NCBI RefSeq assembly: GCF_018327645.1
Contig: NZ_BMAY01000001.1
Location: 1 to 64,000 of the forward strand
DNA from: Lactobacillus corticis
Lineage (GTDB): Bacteria; Bacillota; Bacilli; Lactobacillales; Lactobacillaceae
Reading direction: 5' to 3'
Length of the DNA stretch: 64,000 nucleotides
Position 1 is the first letter of the stretch; every line of letters begins with the position of its first letter. This document shows, in pieces, positions 32,506 through 40,871 of the stretch. The translations under genes and the position numbers were made by a program. The notes under the pieces were generated by a model, which was not told the origin of the DNA, made no database searches, and saw only the letters and a program-made list of their open reading frames with translations.

Positions 32506-34429
32506 TTTTCACATACCTTTCTATTTCAGCGACTATGTCTGCTGAATTGTTTAATTGAACTAATTTTTTTAATTCACTTTCATTTGAAACAAGGTTATAA
32601 AACGCATCAAAAACATTTTCGATACTCTCCTGCTTTATTCGTTTGCTCATCGCTAAAAAGAAAACAATTGAAGTTAGACTCTGTCCCCAAACGATTGGCT
32701 TATCTAGAGTACAGATAGCAATAGCACTTTTTTTAACTAAAGACGGTGCAGCATGAGGGATTGCGTAATTTTTATAGCTTGTAAATGAAACTTTTTCTCG
32801 TTTCAATGAACTGGCAACGATCCCTTCATTAGCAAAGCCATGCAATATTAGCAAGTTTCCAAGTTGTTCAATAACTTGCTTCGGAGTTTCAGCATTAGAA
32901 TGAGTAAGTATTATTTGAGGATTAATCAAACTTAAAAAGTCTCTATTCTTCTTTTCGTTATTGTCCCGTATATTGGAAATCTTCTTTTTAATTCGTCTTA
33001 TATCCGAATCATCAATAATAGGGGGTACAACTACGATATTGACATCTTTTATCTCAATATTGATAGTTGAGATAATTAGATCAATATCCCTTAAATCTGC
33101 TTCTTCAACTTCTTCCGCGGAAAGAACTGCTTCAATTTTTATATCTGGGAATTTTTTTCTAAGTATTGCCGCTAACAATTGAGCGGAGCCTAACCCAGTT
33201 GTACAAACTATGATGACCTTTGTTTTACCTTTTAGTTGTCTTTGTCTTTCAATAAAGGCCTCAAAATGCAATGCAATATAAGCAACTTCATCTTGATTGA
33301 ACTTTATTTTGTATTTCTTCTCGTAAAAATTACAGATTACTAACGCTTGTTCAAAAGCTCTCGGATAATTCTTCTTTATTTCCGCGGTGTAGGGATTATA
33401 AATTCCAACATGAACTTTTAGTCTTTTAATAGCCGAAGAAAGATGAACATGTAAACCTTCAAGCAAAGCACTGTCATAGCCAAAATCTTTTACTAGACTT
33501 TTTAACTCTTTAAATTGTGGATAATCAGAGCGGTTACTACTTAGCTTTATTCCAGTAGTCGAGGCCGCAATCAAATGCATTTGAATAAATTTGATTTCAT
33601 CATGAGGAACCTTTACTCCGACACCCTTTTCAACTAGATTGGCGAGTGCCTTTGCTTGATCTAAATTTTTATTTCCAATTTTCTTCAAGAAACTGTCATG
33701 CTTGTCCTGAATATAGTGACCAGATTTGATTCTTTCAACTGCAATAACTAGGTGAACAAGTAGTGATTGAAAATTATAATAATTAAGCTTTAAACCATAT
33801 TGCTGTTCAAATTCTTTCAGAGTAGAGTTAATCTGCACGACTAAGGAATAATCTATAAACTTGTTATTCAATAGTCTATTGTTAAATTCCCAGTTATCTA
33901 AAAAGGAATAACTATTATTTAAAGAGTTATTTATTAACTTAAATAGTTCTCTTCTTTTTGCAACCTCACTTCCTTTTATTCTGAGTCCTTTACTAGGAAC
34001 TCGATCAACTTTCAGTCCTGACTCTTTCAACTTCATATCTATGGAATCTAAATTCCTTATTATGGTTTTGGGACTGATATACAATTCTGCTGCAATTTGG
34101 TCCACCGAAATAAATCCTTTTTCAGTAATAAGCTTTACTAGAATATATTGTTCCCTTTCATGATTATTATTTGGAATACTTGAGTTTTTTGAATTCAATC
34201 CTGTAAAGAATTTTTCGGTATCTAGACCATTAGCGTTAACTTTTATGCCTTTTCTAGGTTGGACTGAAATTGCTATATTATTTTGTTTTAGATATGGTTC
34301 TAGATGCTTAAGATCTTTATATATGGTCTTAGTAGAAACCGATAAACAGTCGGCTAACTTCTTGGCGGTGGTATTGGATGTTCCTAAAAGTAATTTTATT
34401 AATTGAATTTGTCTTGAATTAATATCCAT
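32495..34429 (-). CDS. PRD-type transcriptional activator (BglG/MtlR/ManR family)
   Basis: A 644-aa multidomain regulator. The order is an N-terminal helix-turn-helix (KKLADCLSVSTKTIYKDL), a second HTH/Mga-like segment (AAELYISPKTIIRNLD), two PTS regulation domains with paired His (LLVHLVIAVERIKSGH and LHVHLSSAIKRL / ALHFEAFIERQ), an EIIB-like domain (VCTTGLGSAQLL), and a C-terminal EIIA-like domain (YAIPHAAPSL). It senses PTS phosphorylation and activates the operon. It is the first gene behind a cre-controlled promoter, so it is also autoregulated. Confidence 0.93.
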   Translation of the reverse strand: MDINSRQIQLIKLLLGTSNTTAKKLADCLSVSTKTIYKDLKHLEPYLKQNNIAISVQPRKGIKVNANGLDTEKFFTGLNSKNSSIPNNNHEREQYILVKLITEKGFISVDQIAAELYISPKTIIRNLDSIDMKLKESGLKVDRVPSKGLRIKGSEVAKRRELFKLINNSLNNSYSFLDNWEFNNRLLNNKFIDYSLVVQINSTLKEFEQQYGLKLNYYNFQSLLVHLVIAVERIKSGHYIQDKHDSFLKKIGNKNLDQAKALANLVEKGVGVKVPHDEIKFIQMHLIAASTTGIKLSSNRSDYPQFKELKSLVKDFGYDSALLEGLHVHLSSAIKRLKVHVGIYNPYTAEIKKNYPRAFEQALVICNFYEKKYKIKFNQDEVAYIALHFEAFIERQRQLKGKTKVIIVCTTGLGSAQLLAAILRKKFPDIKIEAVLSAEEVEEADLRDIDLIISTINIEIKDVNIVVVPPIIDDSDIRRIKKKISNIRDNNEKKNRDFLSLINPQIILTHSNAETPKQVIEQLGNLLILHGFANEGIVASSLKREKVSFTSYKNYAIPHAAPSLVKKSAIAICTLDKPIVWGQSLTSIVFFLAMSKRIKQESIENVFDAFYNLVSNESELKKLVQLNNSADIVAEIERYVKNGN

Positions 34430-34460
34430 CTATACACCTCCTATTCCTCTTACAATTCTT

Positions 34461-34497
34461 ATCATAGGCAAACGTCCTTCCGATGACAACGCTTTCA
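34461..34497 (-). promoter_or_regulatory. Promoter with perfect cre site, alpha-mannoside operon
   Basis: On the minus strand TTGTCA (34484-34489), 17 bp, TATGAT (34461-34466). TGAAAGCGTTGTCA (34484-34497) matches cre at all 14 positions, and its last six bases are the -35 box. Glucose repression through CcpA is expected. Confidence 0.85.
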
Positions 34498-35130
34498 TTG
34501 TCTACATTATTGTGGAAATTTTAGGTATAACTCTTTTTACTACACCCATTAATGTTTTAATTTCTTTGATTTCTAATAACAAAACAATTGATATTGTATA
34601 CGAATTTTGTCATTCTTGATCAAGCGCTCAAAAAAGTAATCAAAAAGGCATCCACACCTATGGTTTATTGAGGATACCTTTTCAATAATCTTTATTATTT
34701 AGTTGTGACTTTATAGTAAGAAATACAATCTTAATCATGATTTGCAAAAAGCCCAACTTCAAGACTTGCACTAGTAAGCTTGCCGATAACATCAGAATAT
34801 ATTTTCTCTATACGTACAGTTATCTTAGGAGGGGATGTATTAGCTTCAGATTTAAACTAAATTTCAAGTGGCTTCAGATTCATATTGTACTTTTCTTCTT
34901 GTTAATTTAGACCGATACTGTTCATACTGGCACTGCAATTGGTATTTTTAACTTTTAAGAGTTATCATGCTCAATCGTTTATTCGAATAGGTGTTACTTT
35001 TTTATTGTTAAATTCGCAACAATCGTTCCTAGAAATAGCCAAGTCGAACCCACTTAAGTGGGAACCAGACCATCAAGATCTCCTAAGAAGATGAATTTCA
35101 CCTAGACTAAAATATCATCAAGGACAGAAA
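34498..35130. other. Long intergenic stretch without a convincing gene
   Basis: No open frame of note on either strand. Visible structure: an imperfect hairpin AAAAGGCATCC…GGATACCTTTT near 34643-34681 and a perfect 14-bp palindrome CCCACTTAAGTGGG at 35049-35062. It looks like decayed DNA between the mannoside operon and the NmrA-like genes. Confidence 0.6.
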
Positions 35131-35160
35131 AATCGCATAGAGTTTTAGCTCTATACGATT
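35126..35160 (-). terminator. Terminator of the NmrA-like operon
   Basis: On the minus strand AATCGTATAGAG-CTAAAA-CTCTATGCGATT (one mismatch) followed by TTTTC. It lies directly against repeat copy 2. Confidence 0.8.
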
Positions 35161-35194
35161 CTTAGCGGTTAATCGCCATCAACAGGATTTGACA
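35159..35194. repeat. 36-bp repeat, copy 2
   Basis: Identical to 27001-27036. It ends 12 nt before the NmrA-like stop codon and is followed by GTGAGCC. The copies are in the same orientation 8.2 kb apart and frame the GRP transporter, mannoside operon and intergenic stretch. Confidence 0.8.
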
Positions 35195-35205
35195 GTGAGC
35201 CACAC

Positions 35206-36144
35206 TTATTCAGTAGGATGACGATCACCTAGTTGAAAATCTTTTTCATGTTCAAACATATATTTGACTGTTATTTGATGATGACCAGTCAATTTTACAA
35301 AGTCACTAACAGGGACATCTAAATACCCTTCTCTTACTGTTGTTCCAAAGGTAACCATACCTTCTGACGTTGCCTTAATAGGACTCTTAGAAAAGTCTCC
35401 ATCAGTATTTCTTGGAACACCAATACTGTCAAAATATTCGTAAAGTTCATCGTCAGTCTTTCGCACATAGCTGATCTTGTTTCCAGTGACTTCATTTGCT
35501 ACATCAAGAAAATCTTGGTAGGTAAAAGGTTCACATCCATTAATATTTAACACTGATCGGTGAAGTAAATCATTATTAAGTGCACATGCCGCACTTAAAG
35601 CAGCATCTCTACGAGAAATAAACCATACTCGTCCGTCTCCCATATTCTTTTCAATACTACTTTCATTACCTTCCACTGCTCTAAAGTAATCAGTAATAAA
35701 AGCTTCAGCAAACAGAGAGTTCCTTAAAATGATATAATCCAAATCAGTATTTTGAATGATTGCTTCAGTATAACCATGGTCAGCATTTTCAATACTTGGA
35801 TTAAACGGATTTCCTGCAGATAAAACTGATGTATAAATTACTTGTCCAACATGAGCTTTAACACATGCGTCAACAAAGTTCTTGTGTGCACGTCTTCTTT
35901 TTTCGCCAACAAAAGGCATCGATATCAATAAAACTTTATCGGCATTTTGATAAATATCCACCAGATTTTTTGGTGAGTTAAAATCTGCTACTGCTGTCTC
36001 AATACCCATTCTTTTGTATTTTTCAAGACGATCAGCTCGTGGAGCCGTGAATATCAATTCTTCTTTTGGAACTAACTTTAAAACGTTCTCGACAACAAGT
36101 TTTCCAAAATTACCATCAACACCGTTTACTACAATTTTCTTCAT
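35206..36144 (-). CDS. NmrA-like NAD(P)-binding reductase, paralogue A
   Basis: A 312-aa Rossmann protein: GVDGNFGKLV at residues 8-17 binds NAD(P); ISMPFVGEKRRRAHKNFVDA and QVIYTSVLSAGNPFNPS follow as in NmrA / quinone-reductase-like atypical SDRs. The C-terminal EHEKDFQLGDRH is shared with the neighbouring gene, so the two are tandem duplicates that have diverged widely. The substrate is unknown; this family includes quinone and methylglyoxal-type reductases and redox sensors. 12 nt separate it from paralogue B. Confidence 0.85.
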   Translation of the reverse strand: MKKIVVNGVDGNFGKLVVENVLKLVPKEELIFTAPRADRLEKYKRMGIETAVADFNSPKNLVDIYQNADKVLLISMPFVGEKRRRAHKNFVDACVKAHVGQVIYTSVLSAGNPFNPSIENADHGYTEAIIQNTDLDYIILRNSLFAEAFITDYFRAVEGNESSIEKNMGDGRVWFISRRDAALSAACALNNDLLHRSVLNINGCEPFTYQDFLDVANEVTGNKISYVRKTDDELYEYFDSIGVPRNTDGDFSKSPIKATSEGMVTFGTTVREGYLDVPVSDFVKLTGHHQITVKYMFEHEKDFQLGDRHPTE

Positions 36145-36156
36145 AATCCTATTTCC

Positions 36157-37098
36157 TTATTCATCTAAAGAATGGCGATCACCAATTTGATAATCTTCAC
36201 TATGTTCAAACATATATTCAACAGAAATTGGTTCTGAACCGGTCAGTTTCTTAAAATCTTCAGTATGCATACTCATCTTATTTTCTCTTATTGCTTGTCC
36301 AAAAGTAACCATGCCTTCTGAACTAAAAGGAGCTTCTGAGTGTTTTTGAAATTTTCCTTCTGTCGTTCTTGGTACACCCATCTTATCAAAAATTGCGTAG
36401 TCTTCTTCATCAGTTACTTCTTTGTAAGTGACATGATTACCAGTAGCCTTATTACCGATTTCAATAAATTGAGAAATAGTCATTAAGTCTTTACCGTTAA
36501 TATTCAAAACTTGATAATGAAGATCATCTGCCAACAAAGCATACGCAACAGCTTTAGCACAGTCTTTTCGTGAGATATAGGCCATTTTTCCATCGCCCTG
36601 ATTATTCATTAGGACACCACCATTTTTGACGAACGTAAAATAATTAGTAATCATTGCTTCTGCATATTGAGAATTACGAAGGAAAATAAAGTCGAGACCA
36701 CTGGACTTAATATAGTTTTCCGTAAAAGCATGATCTATTTTCTCTTTACTAGGATTGGTTGAGTCTCCTGCATTTACCAATGAAGTGTATATTATTTTCT
36801 TCACTCCTGCAGCTTTAGCAGCATCAATTACATTTTTATGTGCTTTTTGTCGTTTTTCACCAACAAATGGCATTGATACCAAAGCTAGTACATCACCATC
36901 TGCAAACTTCTCAGCTAATCCCTCTATATGATTAAAATCTGCTTGACGTGTATCTATACCCATCTCGGTATACTTTTTAAGATTTTCACTTGAATACCCG
37001 CAAAAAATCAAATTGGATTTGTCAGTTAACTTAATTAAATCTAATGCTGCTTGACTTCCTAAATTTCCATCCACGCCTGTTAAAATATATTTCGTCAT
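36157..37098 (-). CDS. NmrA-like NAD(P)-binding reductase, paralogue B
   Basis: A 313-aa protein, similar end to end to the downstream gene (GVDGNLG, SMPFVGEKR, IIYTSLVNAGDSTNPS, EHSEDYQIGDRH). The start at 37098 is preferred because GGAGG lies 8 nt upstream; an earlier in-frame ATG lacks this. It is the first gene of the pair, behind a promoter with a cre-like element. Keeping both copies intact suggests different substrates. Confidence 0.85.
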   Translation of the reverse strand: MTKYILTGVDGNLGSQAALDLIKLTDKSNLIFCGYSSENLKKYTEMGIDTRQADFNHIEGLAEKFADGDVLALVSMPFVGEKRQKAHKNVIDAAKAAGVKKIIYTSLVNAGDSTNPSKEKIDHAFTENYIKSSGLDFIFLRNSQYAEAMITNYFTFVKNGGVLMNNQGDGKMAYISRKDCAKAVAYALLADDLHYQVLNINGKDLMTISQFIEIGNKATGNHVTYKEVTDEEDYAIFDKMGVPRTTEGKFQKHSEAPFSSEGMVTFGQAIRENKMSMHTEDFKKLTGSEPISVEYMFEHSEDYQIGDRHSLDE

Positions 37099-37142
37099 AA
37101 TAAGTGCCTCCATCCTTATTAAATATTTCACTATCTATCACA

Positions 37143-37171
37143 ATAGTAAATGAAAGCGCTTATCTTGTTAA
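37143..37171 (-). promoter_or_regulatory. Promoter of the NmrA-like pair with cre-like site
   Basis: On the minus strand TTAACA (37166-37171), 17 bp, TACTAT (37143-37148). GATAAGCGCTTTCA (37151-37164) between the boxes matches cre at 12 of 14 positions. Confidence 0.65.
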
Positions 37172-37190
37172 ACATGGATAACCTCTTAGC

Positions 37191-38081
37191 TCATTGGTTA
37201 AACCTATCACAAGCAACTTTTTTTATCTTAGTTAGTAATTTTTCAGTTTTTTTCGTATGCTTTCGATTGTATGCTAACGCAATCTCATATTTATGAGGGG
37301 AATTATTTATCTTTACTAGTTTAAGATTTGGATTTTCAAGACTTATAGGAAAGCCTTCCGGGAAAAAGCCAATATATTGCTTTTGTTGAATTAAAAATAA
37401 TTCGCTTTCAACATTATCAGCAAATTCAGCAATTTTAAAATCTTGTGATTCGTCTTTAAATCTATCTACCATTAATTGATATGATTTTCCTAAACTACCT
37501 GGATTAATCATTACTATTGGATATTCGCAAACCTGACTAAGGTCTACACTAACATGCTCAGCCAACGGATGATCTTTTCTCATTCCCACCATATAGTAAC
37601 CAGACACAATGGGAATTGTATTAATATCCGGGTCATCAATAAATTCGGAATCAAAGCTAATCGCTAGATCATATACTCCGCTTCTTAAACCGGGAGTTAA
37701 ATTACTCATTACATCTTTAGTTACCTCAATTTTATCTTGATATTCAGGAATTTCTGCAAATATGGCATTTAAATACCCCAAGTCTTGAAAAGAAGTATAG
37801 GCAATTTGTAAATTTTCATGTTTTAGTTCTTCCATTTGCTGATCAAGTTGGCCAAGATCGCTCATTACTATTTTCGCCCATTGATAAAAAATTCGACCTG
37901 CTCTAGTTACTGAGATCGGTGATGACTTTCTGTTAATCAATTCAAAATTATATATATCTTCTAATTCTTTTATTTGTTGACTAACGCTAGTCTGAGCAAC
38001 ATGATTCTTTTTGGCAGCTTTTGTAAAGCTTTTTTGTTCAACTACATCAATAAAATATTTCAATTTTTGCAATGATATCAT
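37191..38081 (-). CDS. LysR-family transcriptional regulator
   Basis: A 296-aa protein starting MISLQKLKYFIDVVEQKS. The helix-turn-helix is in FTKAAKKNHVAQTSVSQQIKELE (here FTKAAKKNHVAQ, then TSVSQQIKELE), followed by the linker helix and a substrate-binding domain. The frame has an extra ATG pair upstream, but 38081 gives the standard LysR N-terminus. It is just upstream of and parallel to the NmrA-like pair, with its own gap of 93 nt containing their promoter, so it is the probable regulator of these genes. Confidence 0.92.
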   Translation of the reverse strand: MISLQKLKYFIDVVEQKSFTKAAKKNHVAQTSVSQQIKELEDIYNFELINRKSSPISVTRAGRIFYQWAKIVMSDLGQLDQQMEELKHENLQIAYTSFQDLGYLNAIFAEIPEYQDKIEVTKDVMSNLTPGLRSGVYDLAISFDSEFIDDPDINTIPIVSGYYMVGMRKDHPLAEHVSVDLSQVCEYPIVMINPGSLGKSYQLMVDRFKDESQDFKIAEFADNVESELFLIQQKQYIGFFPEGFPISLENPNLKLVKINNSPHKYEIALAYNRKHTKKTEKLLTKIKKVACDRFNQ

Positions 38082-38137
38082 AAGCAACCCCATCATTTTC
38101 TTCTACTACCATCATTGTAAAGTAAAATAATTAAATA

Positions 38138-38167
38138 CGAAAAAAAGCCGATAAAATTATCGACTTT
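38138..38167 (-). terminator. Terminator behind the nucleoside hydrolase gene
   Basis: On the minus strand AAAGTCGATAA-TT-TTATCGGCTTT followed by TTTTCG; one mismatch in the stem. It separates the purine operon from lysR. Confidence 0.85.
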
Positions 38168-38193
38168 AAAAAATTTACTGTTTTCTGTATTAG

Positions 38194-39105
38194 CTACTGT
38201 AGGCTTTGAACAAACCAACGTTCAAATTCCTCTACATCCACCGCTGTAGCAACTGTGACATTTGGAGAGAAATCTCCCAAATATTTATTAAAGTCAAACA
38301 AAGAAGCTCCAGCAGTGTATTTCCCTTTAGTTTCGATCTCTAAATAGGTGTCCTTTGTCGTAAACATTTCAGGTTTTAATAGCATCCCCATCGCCAAAGC
38401 GTCATAGATATGCAGTCCAGTTGCAAATGATCCACCCCGATACTTCTTAAACAAAGCGTAAAACATCTCACCATATTTGCTATTCCTTCGAATTTTCTCA
38501 GAAATATTTGGCAAGACTCTGGCTTGGCGTCCAACTTCCATTGGTGCAATTTTTATCTTCAACCCACTATGTACTACAATCGAAGCCGCTTCCGGATCAC
38601 ACCCAAAATTAAACTCAGATAAAACCCCGAAATTGCCTCTACCCAAACAACCTCCCATTAGAATAAGTTCCTCAACTTTTTCTAAATCAGCCGGATAGTT
38701 ATGAATAAATAAGGCTATATCTGTTAATGGCCCAATACCTATTAAGGTTACCTTTTCAGTACTGTTTGCTACAACTCGATGCATTGCCTCAACAGCAAAG
38801 CCCTTTTGCACTCCAATCGTTGGCTTTGGAAAAGCAAAACCTTCCATCCCTGTTTCACCATGAACATTCGCAGCAAATTTCAGCTTTCTAATTAATGGAT
38901 GTGCACTCCCTTTAACAACTGGTACTGTTTTTCCTAAAAATGTAAGTAACTTAAGAGTATTTTGGGTTGTATTCTCCAAAGAAACATTTCCACCTAGGGG
39001 ACAAATTAATTTTACATCTACCTCAGGACTATTTAATGCAATGGTTAATGCCACTGCATCATCAATACCAGGATCTGTACTAATAATGACTGGAATTTTT
39101 TTCAT
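38194..39105 (-). CDS. Nucleoside hydrolase (inosine/uridine-preferring family)
   Basis: A 303-aa cytosolic enzyme that splits ribonucleosides into base and ribose. The N-terminal calcium-binding signature ISTDPGIDDAVAL (residues about 8-20) is complete; LIGIGPLTDIALF, ILMGGCLGRGNF and EFNFGCDPEAA follow, and HIYDALAMGML near the C-terminus. It lies 15 nt behind adenine deaminase in one operon with a Pot-type ABC transporter, which suggests salvage of purine nucleosides. Confidence 0.94.
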   Translation of the reverse strand: MKKIPVIISTDPGIDDAVALTIALNSPEVDVKLICPLGGNVSLENTTQNTLKLLTFLGKTVPVVKGSAHPLIRKLKFAANVHGETGMEGFAFPKPTIGVQKGFAVEAMHRVVANSTEKVTLIGIGPLTDIALFIHNYPADLEKVEELILMGGCLGRGNFGVLSEFNFGCDPEAASIVVHSGLKIKIAPMEVGRQARVLPNISEKIRRNSKYGEMFYALFKKYRGGSFATGLHIYDALAMGMLLKPEMFTTKDTYLEIETKGKYTAGASLFDFNKYLGDFSPNVTVATAVDVEEFERWFVQSLQ

Positions 39106-39120
39106 AAACGACTCCTAGGA

Positions 39121-40821
39121 CTATTTTCTAAAAAGTAATGGAACTTTCTCTTGATCTTTGACTGTGAAAATACCCTTATCGGAAATTTTCAATGACGGCG
39201 AAACCAACAAGGATAGAGTCGAAAATGACATAATTTCGTTAGTATTTTTATACCCTAATTTTTGCAAGGTCTTTCTAACATCAGCAATCTTCTCGCCTAA
39301 AACCGAAATAGGTTCCCGGCTAACTACGCCACCAACCGGTAAAGATGTACCAGATACGATCTCTTCGCCAATTGCAGCATAATATCCGCCCTGTTCATCA
39401 ATCAATTTGTGCTGAATCTTTAACATGGCTTGCAAATTAGTGCCCATAACCATTAAATTGTGATGATCATGGCACCAAGTTGCTCCGACAGCGCCATCAC
39501 CTATAATTGCTCGATCGACTAAGCCAAAACTAATGCCACCATCTGCATCGTATCGATTTTGAACAAAAATCAAAGCTAAACCGGCTTCTTTCCAGCAGAC
39601 TTGACCATTTTTAACCTTTATTTTACGAGTTATATGATTTGTAAAAGTCCCCACTTCATTGAGTTGAATGATATTGGCATTTACGGTTCCATCCGTAACC
39701 AAGTCAGTTTTTAACTCTAAATCTTTAAGTCGGAGTTTTCTAGCTTTAACCGAATTATTTAAATTGTCGGAGAATTCGTACTGATCAGTTTCTTTTGGAA
39801 AATCATGAACTTTATGACCATTTTTATATACTGAGTCAATTGAAAAAGAATTTAAGTCAGATAATATTATAAAATCAGCAACCCGTCCTGGAGCAATTGC
39901 ACCGCGGTCCCATAACCCCATATGTCTGGCTGGAGTGTAGGTAGAAATATATATTGCATCTTCAGGACGCATCCCCATTCTAATTGCGTCCCTTACCAAT
40001 TGATTTAAATGTCCTTCCATGAGAGTATCTGGCATCGAATCATCCGTAACAAGGGCAACATGCTCAAAATATTCATTTGAAATAATTGTTTCCATCACAT
40101 CTTGATGCATTGATTTTTTCTGAATTTCAACAAACATACCGTTGCGAACTTTTTCATCAACTAGTTGAGCCGTCTGTTGAGTATGATCCGTTGTGACCCC
40201 TGCAAACAAAACTTTGGCTAGGTCCTCATCATGATAGGCAGGTATATGTCCTTCTAAGGGAAGAGTAGGACGCTCTTTTCGACAAGTAGCAATGATCCTT
40301 TTTATAAGCGTATCCTGACTACTAGTCATGTCCTTAAAATTCATGACCTCGCCCAAGCAAACAATTCTCGGATCTTTTAAAAGCTCTTTTACTTCAGCAA
40401 CACCAATTACCCCGCCAGTGGTTTCCATTTCTTTGTTGGTTGACGGAACAGAAGAAGGAATACCAAAAAATATATCAACAGGTGAAGGTTCATTGATAAA
40501 TTTTTTCAAGCCTCTCAAACCTGCAACATTTGCTATTTCATGGTCATCTGCAATGATAGTTGTTGTACCAAATTTCAAAATAGCTTCCCCCATATTTTTC
40601 GGAGTAGTCATTGAACTATCAATGTGCATATGGGCATCCACTAATCCAGGAGTAATATACTTGCCGGACATGTCAATAATACGTTTGGCAGTCACCTCAT
40701 TTAGATTTGGTTTAACCCAATAGAATTTTCCATCCTTAACACTGATATCTTCTTTAATGAACTTACGCAAAAATACATTATATACATTAGCATTTTTGAT
40801 CAATAAATCTACTTGAGTCAT
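39121..40821 (-). CDS. ade: Adenine deaminase
   Basis: A 566-aa amidohydrolase that converts adenine to hypoxanthine. Metal-binding VDAHMHIDSS (about residue 61-70), TTTIIADDHEIANV and VTDDSMPDT are typical of Ade; the length is normal. At GVTTDHTQQTA the usual acidic residue after His is replaced by Thr, so activity or substrate may differ from the classical enzyme. A hairpin terminator lies between the transporter gene upstream and this gene, so it may be expressed at a lower level. AGGAG before ATG. Confidence 0.9.
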   Translation of the reverse strand: MTQVDLLIKNANVYNVFLRKFIKEDISVKDGKFYWVKPNLNEVTAKRIIDMSGKYITPGLVDAHMHIDSSMTTPKNMGEAILKFGTTTIIADDHEIANVAGLRGLKKFINEPSPVDIFFGIPSSVPSTNKEMETTGGVIGVAEVKELLKDPRIVCLGEVMNFKDMTSSQDTLIKRIIATCRKERPTLPLEGHIPAYHDEDLAKVLFAGVTTDHTQQTAQLVDEKVRNGMFVEIQKKSMHQDVMETIISNEYFEHVALVTDDSMPDTLMEGHLNQLVRDAIRMGMRPEDAIYISTYTPARHMGLWDRGAIAPGRVADFIILSDLNSFSIDSVYKNGHKVHDFPKETDQYEFSDNLNNSVKARKLRLKDLELKTDLVTDGTVNANIIQLNEVGTFTNHITRKIKVKNGQVCWKEAGLALIFVQNRYDADGGISFGLVDRAIIGDGAVGATWCHDHHNLMVMGTNLQAMLKIQHKLIDEQGGYYAAIGEEIVSGTSLPVGGVVSREPISVLGEKIADVRKTLQKLGYKNTNEIMSFSTLSLLVSPSLKISDKGIFTVKDQEKVPLLFRK

Positions 40822-40835
40822 CTTTTTCTCCTATA

Positions 40836-40859
40836 AAAATGAGCCTAATAATTAGGCTC
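40836..40859 (-). terminator. Intra-operon terminator between transporter and ade
   Basis: On the minus strand GAGCCTAA-TTA-TTAGGCTC followed by ATTTTTAT, then the ribosome site of ade. It is a perfect stem of 8 bp; probably a partial terminator that lowers ade and hydrolase expression. Confidence 0.8.
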
Positions 40860-40871
40860 ACCAATACGTTA

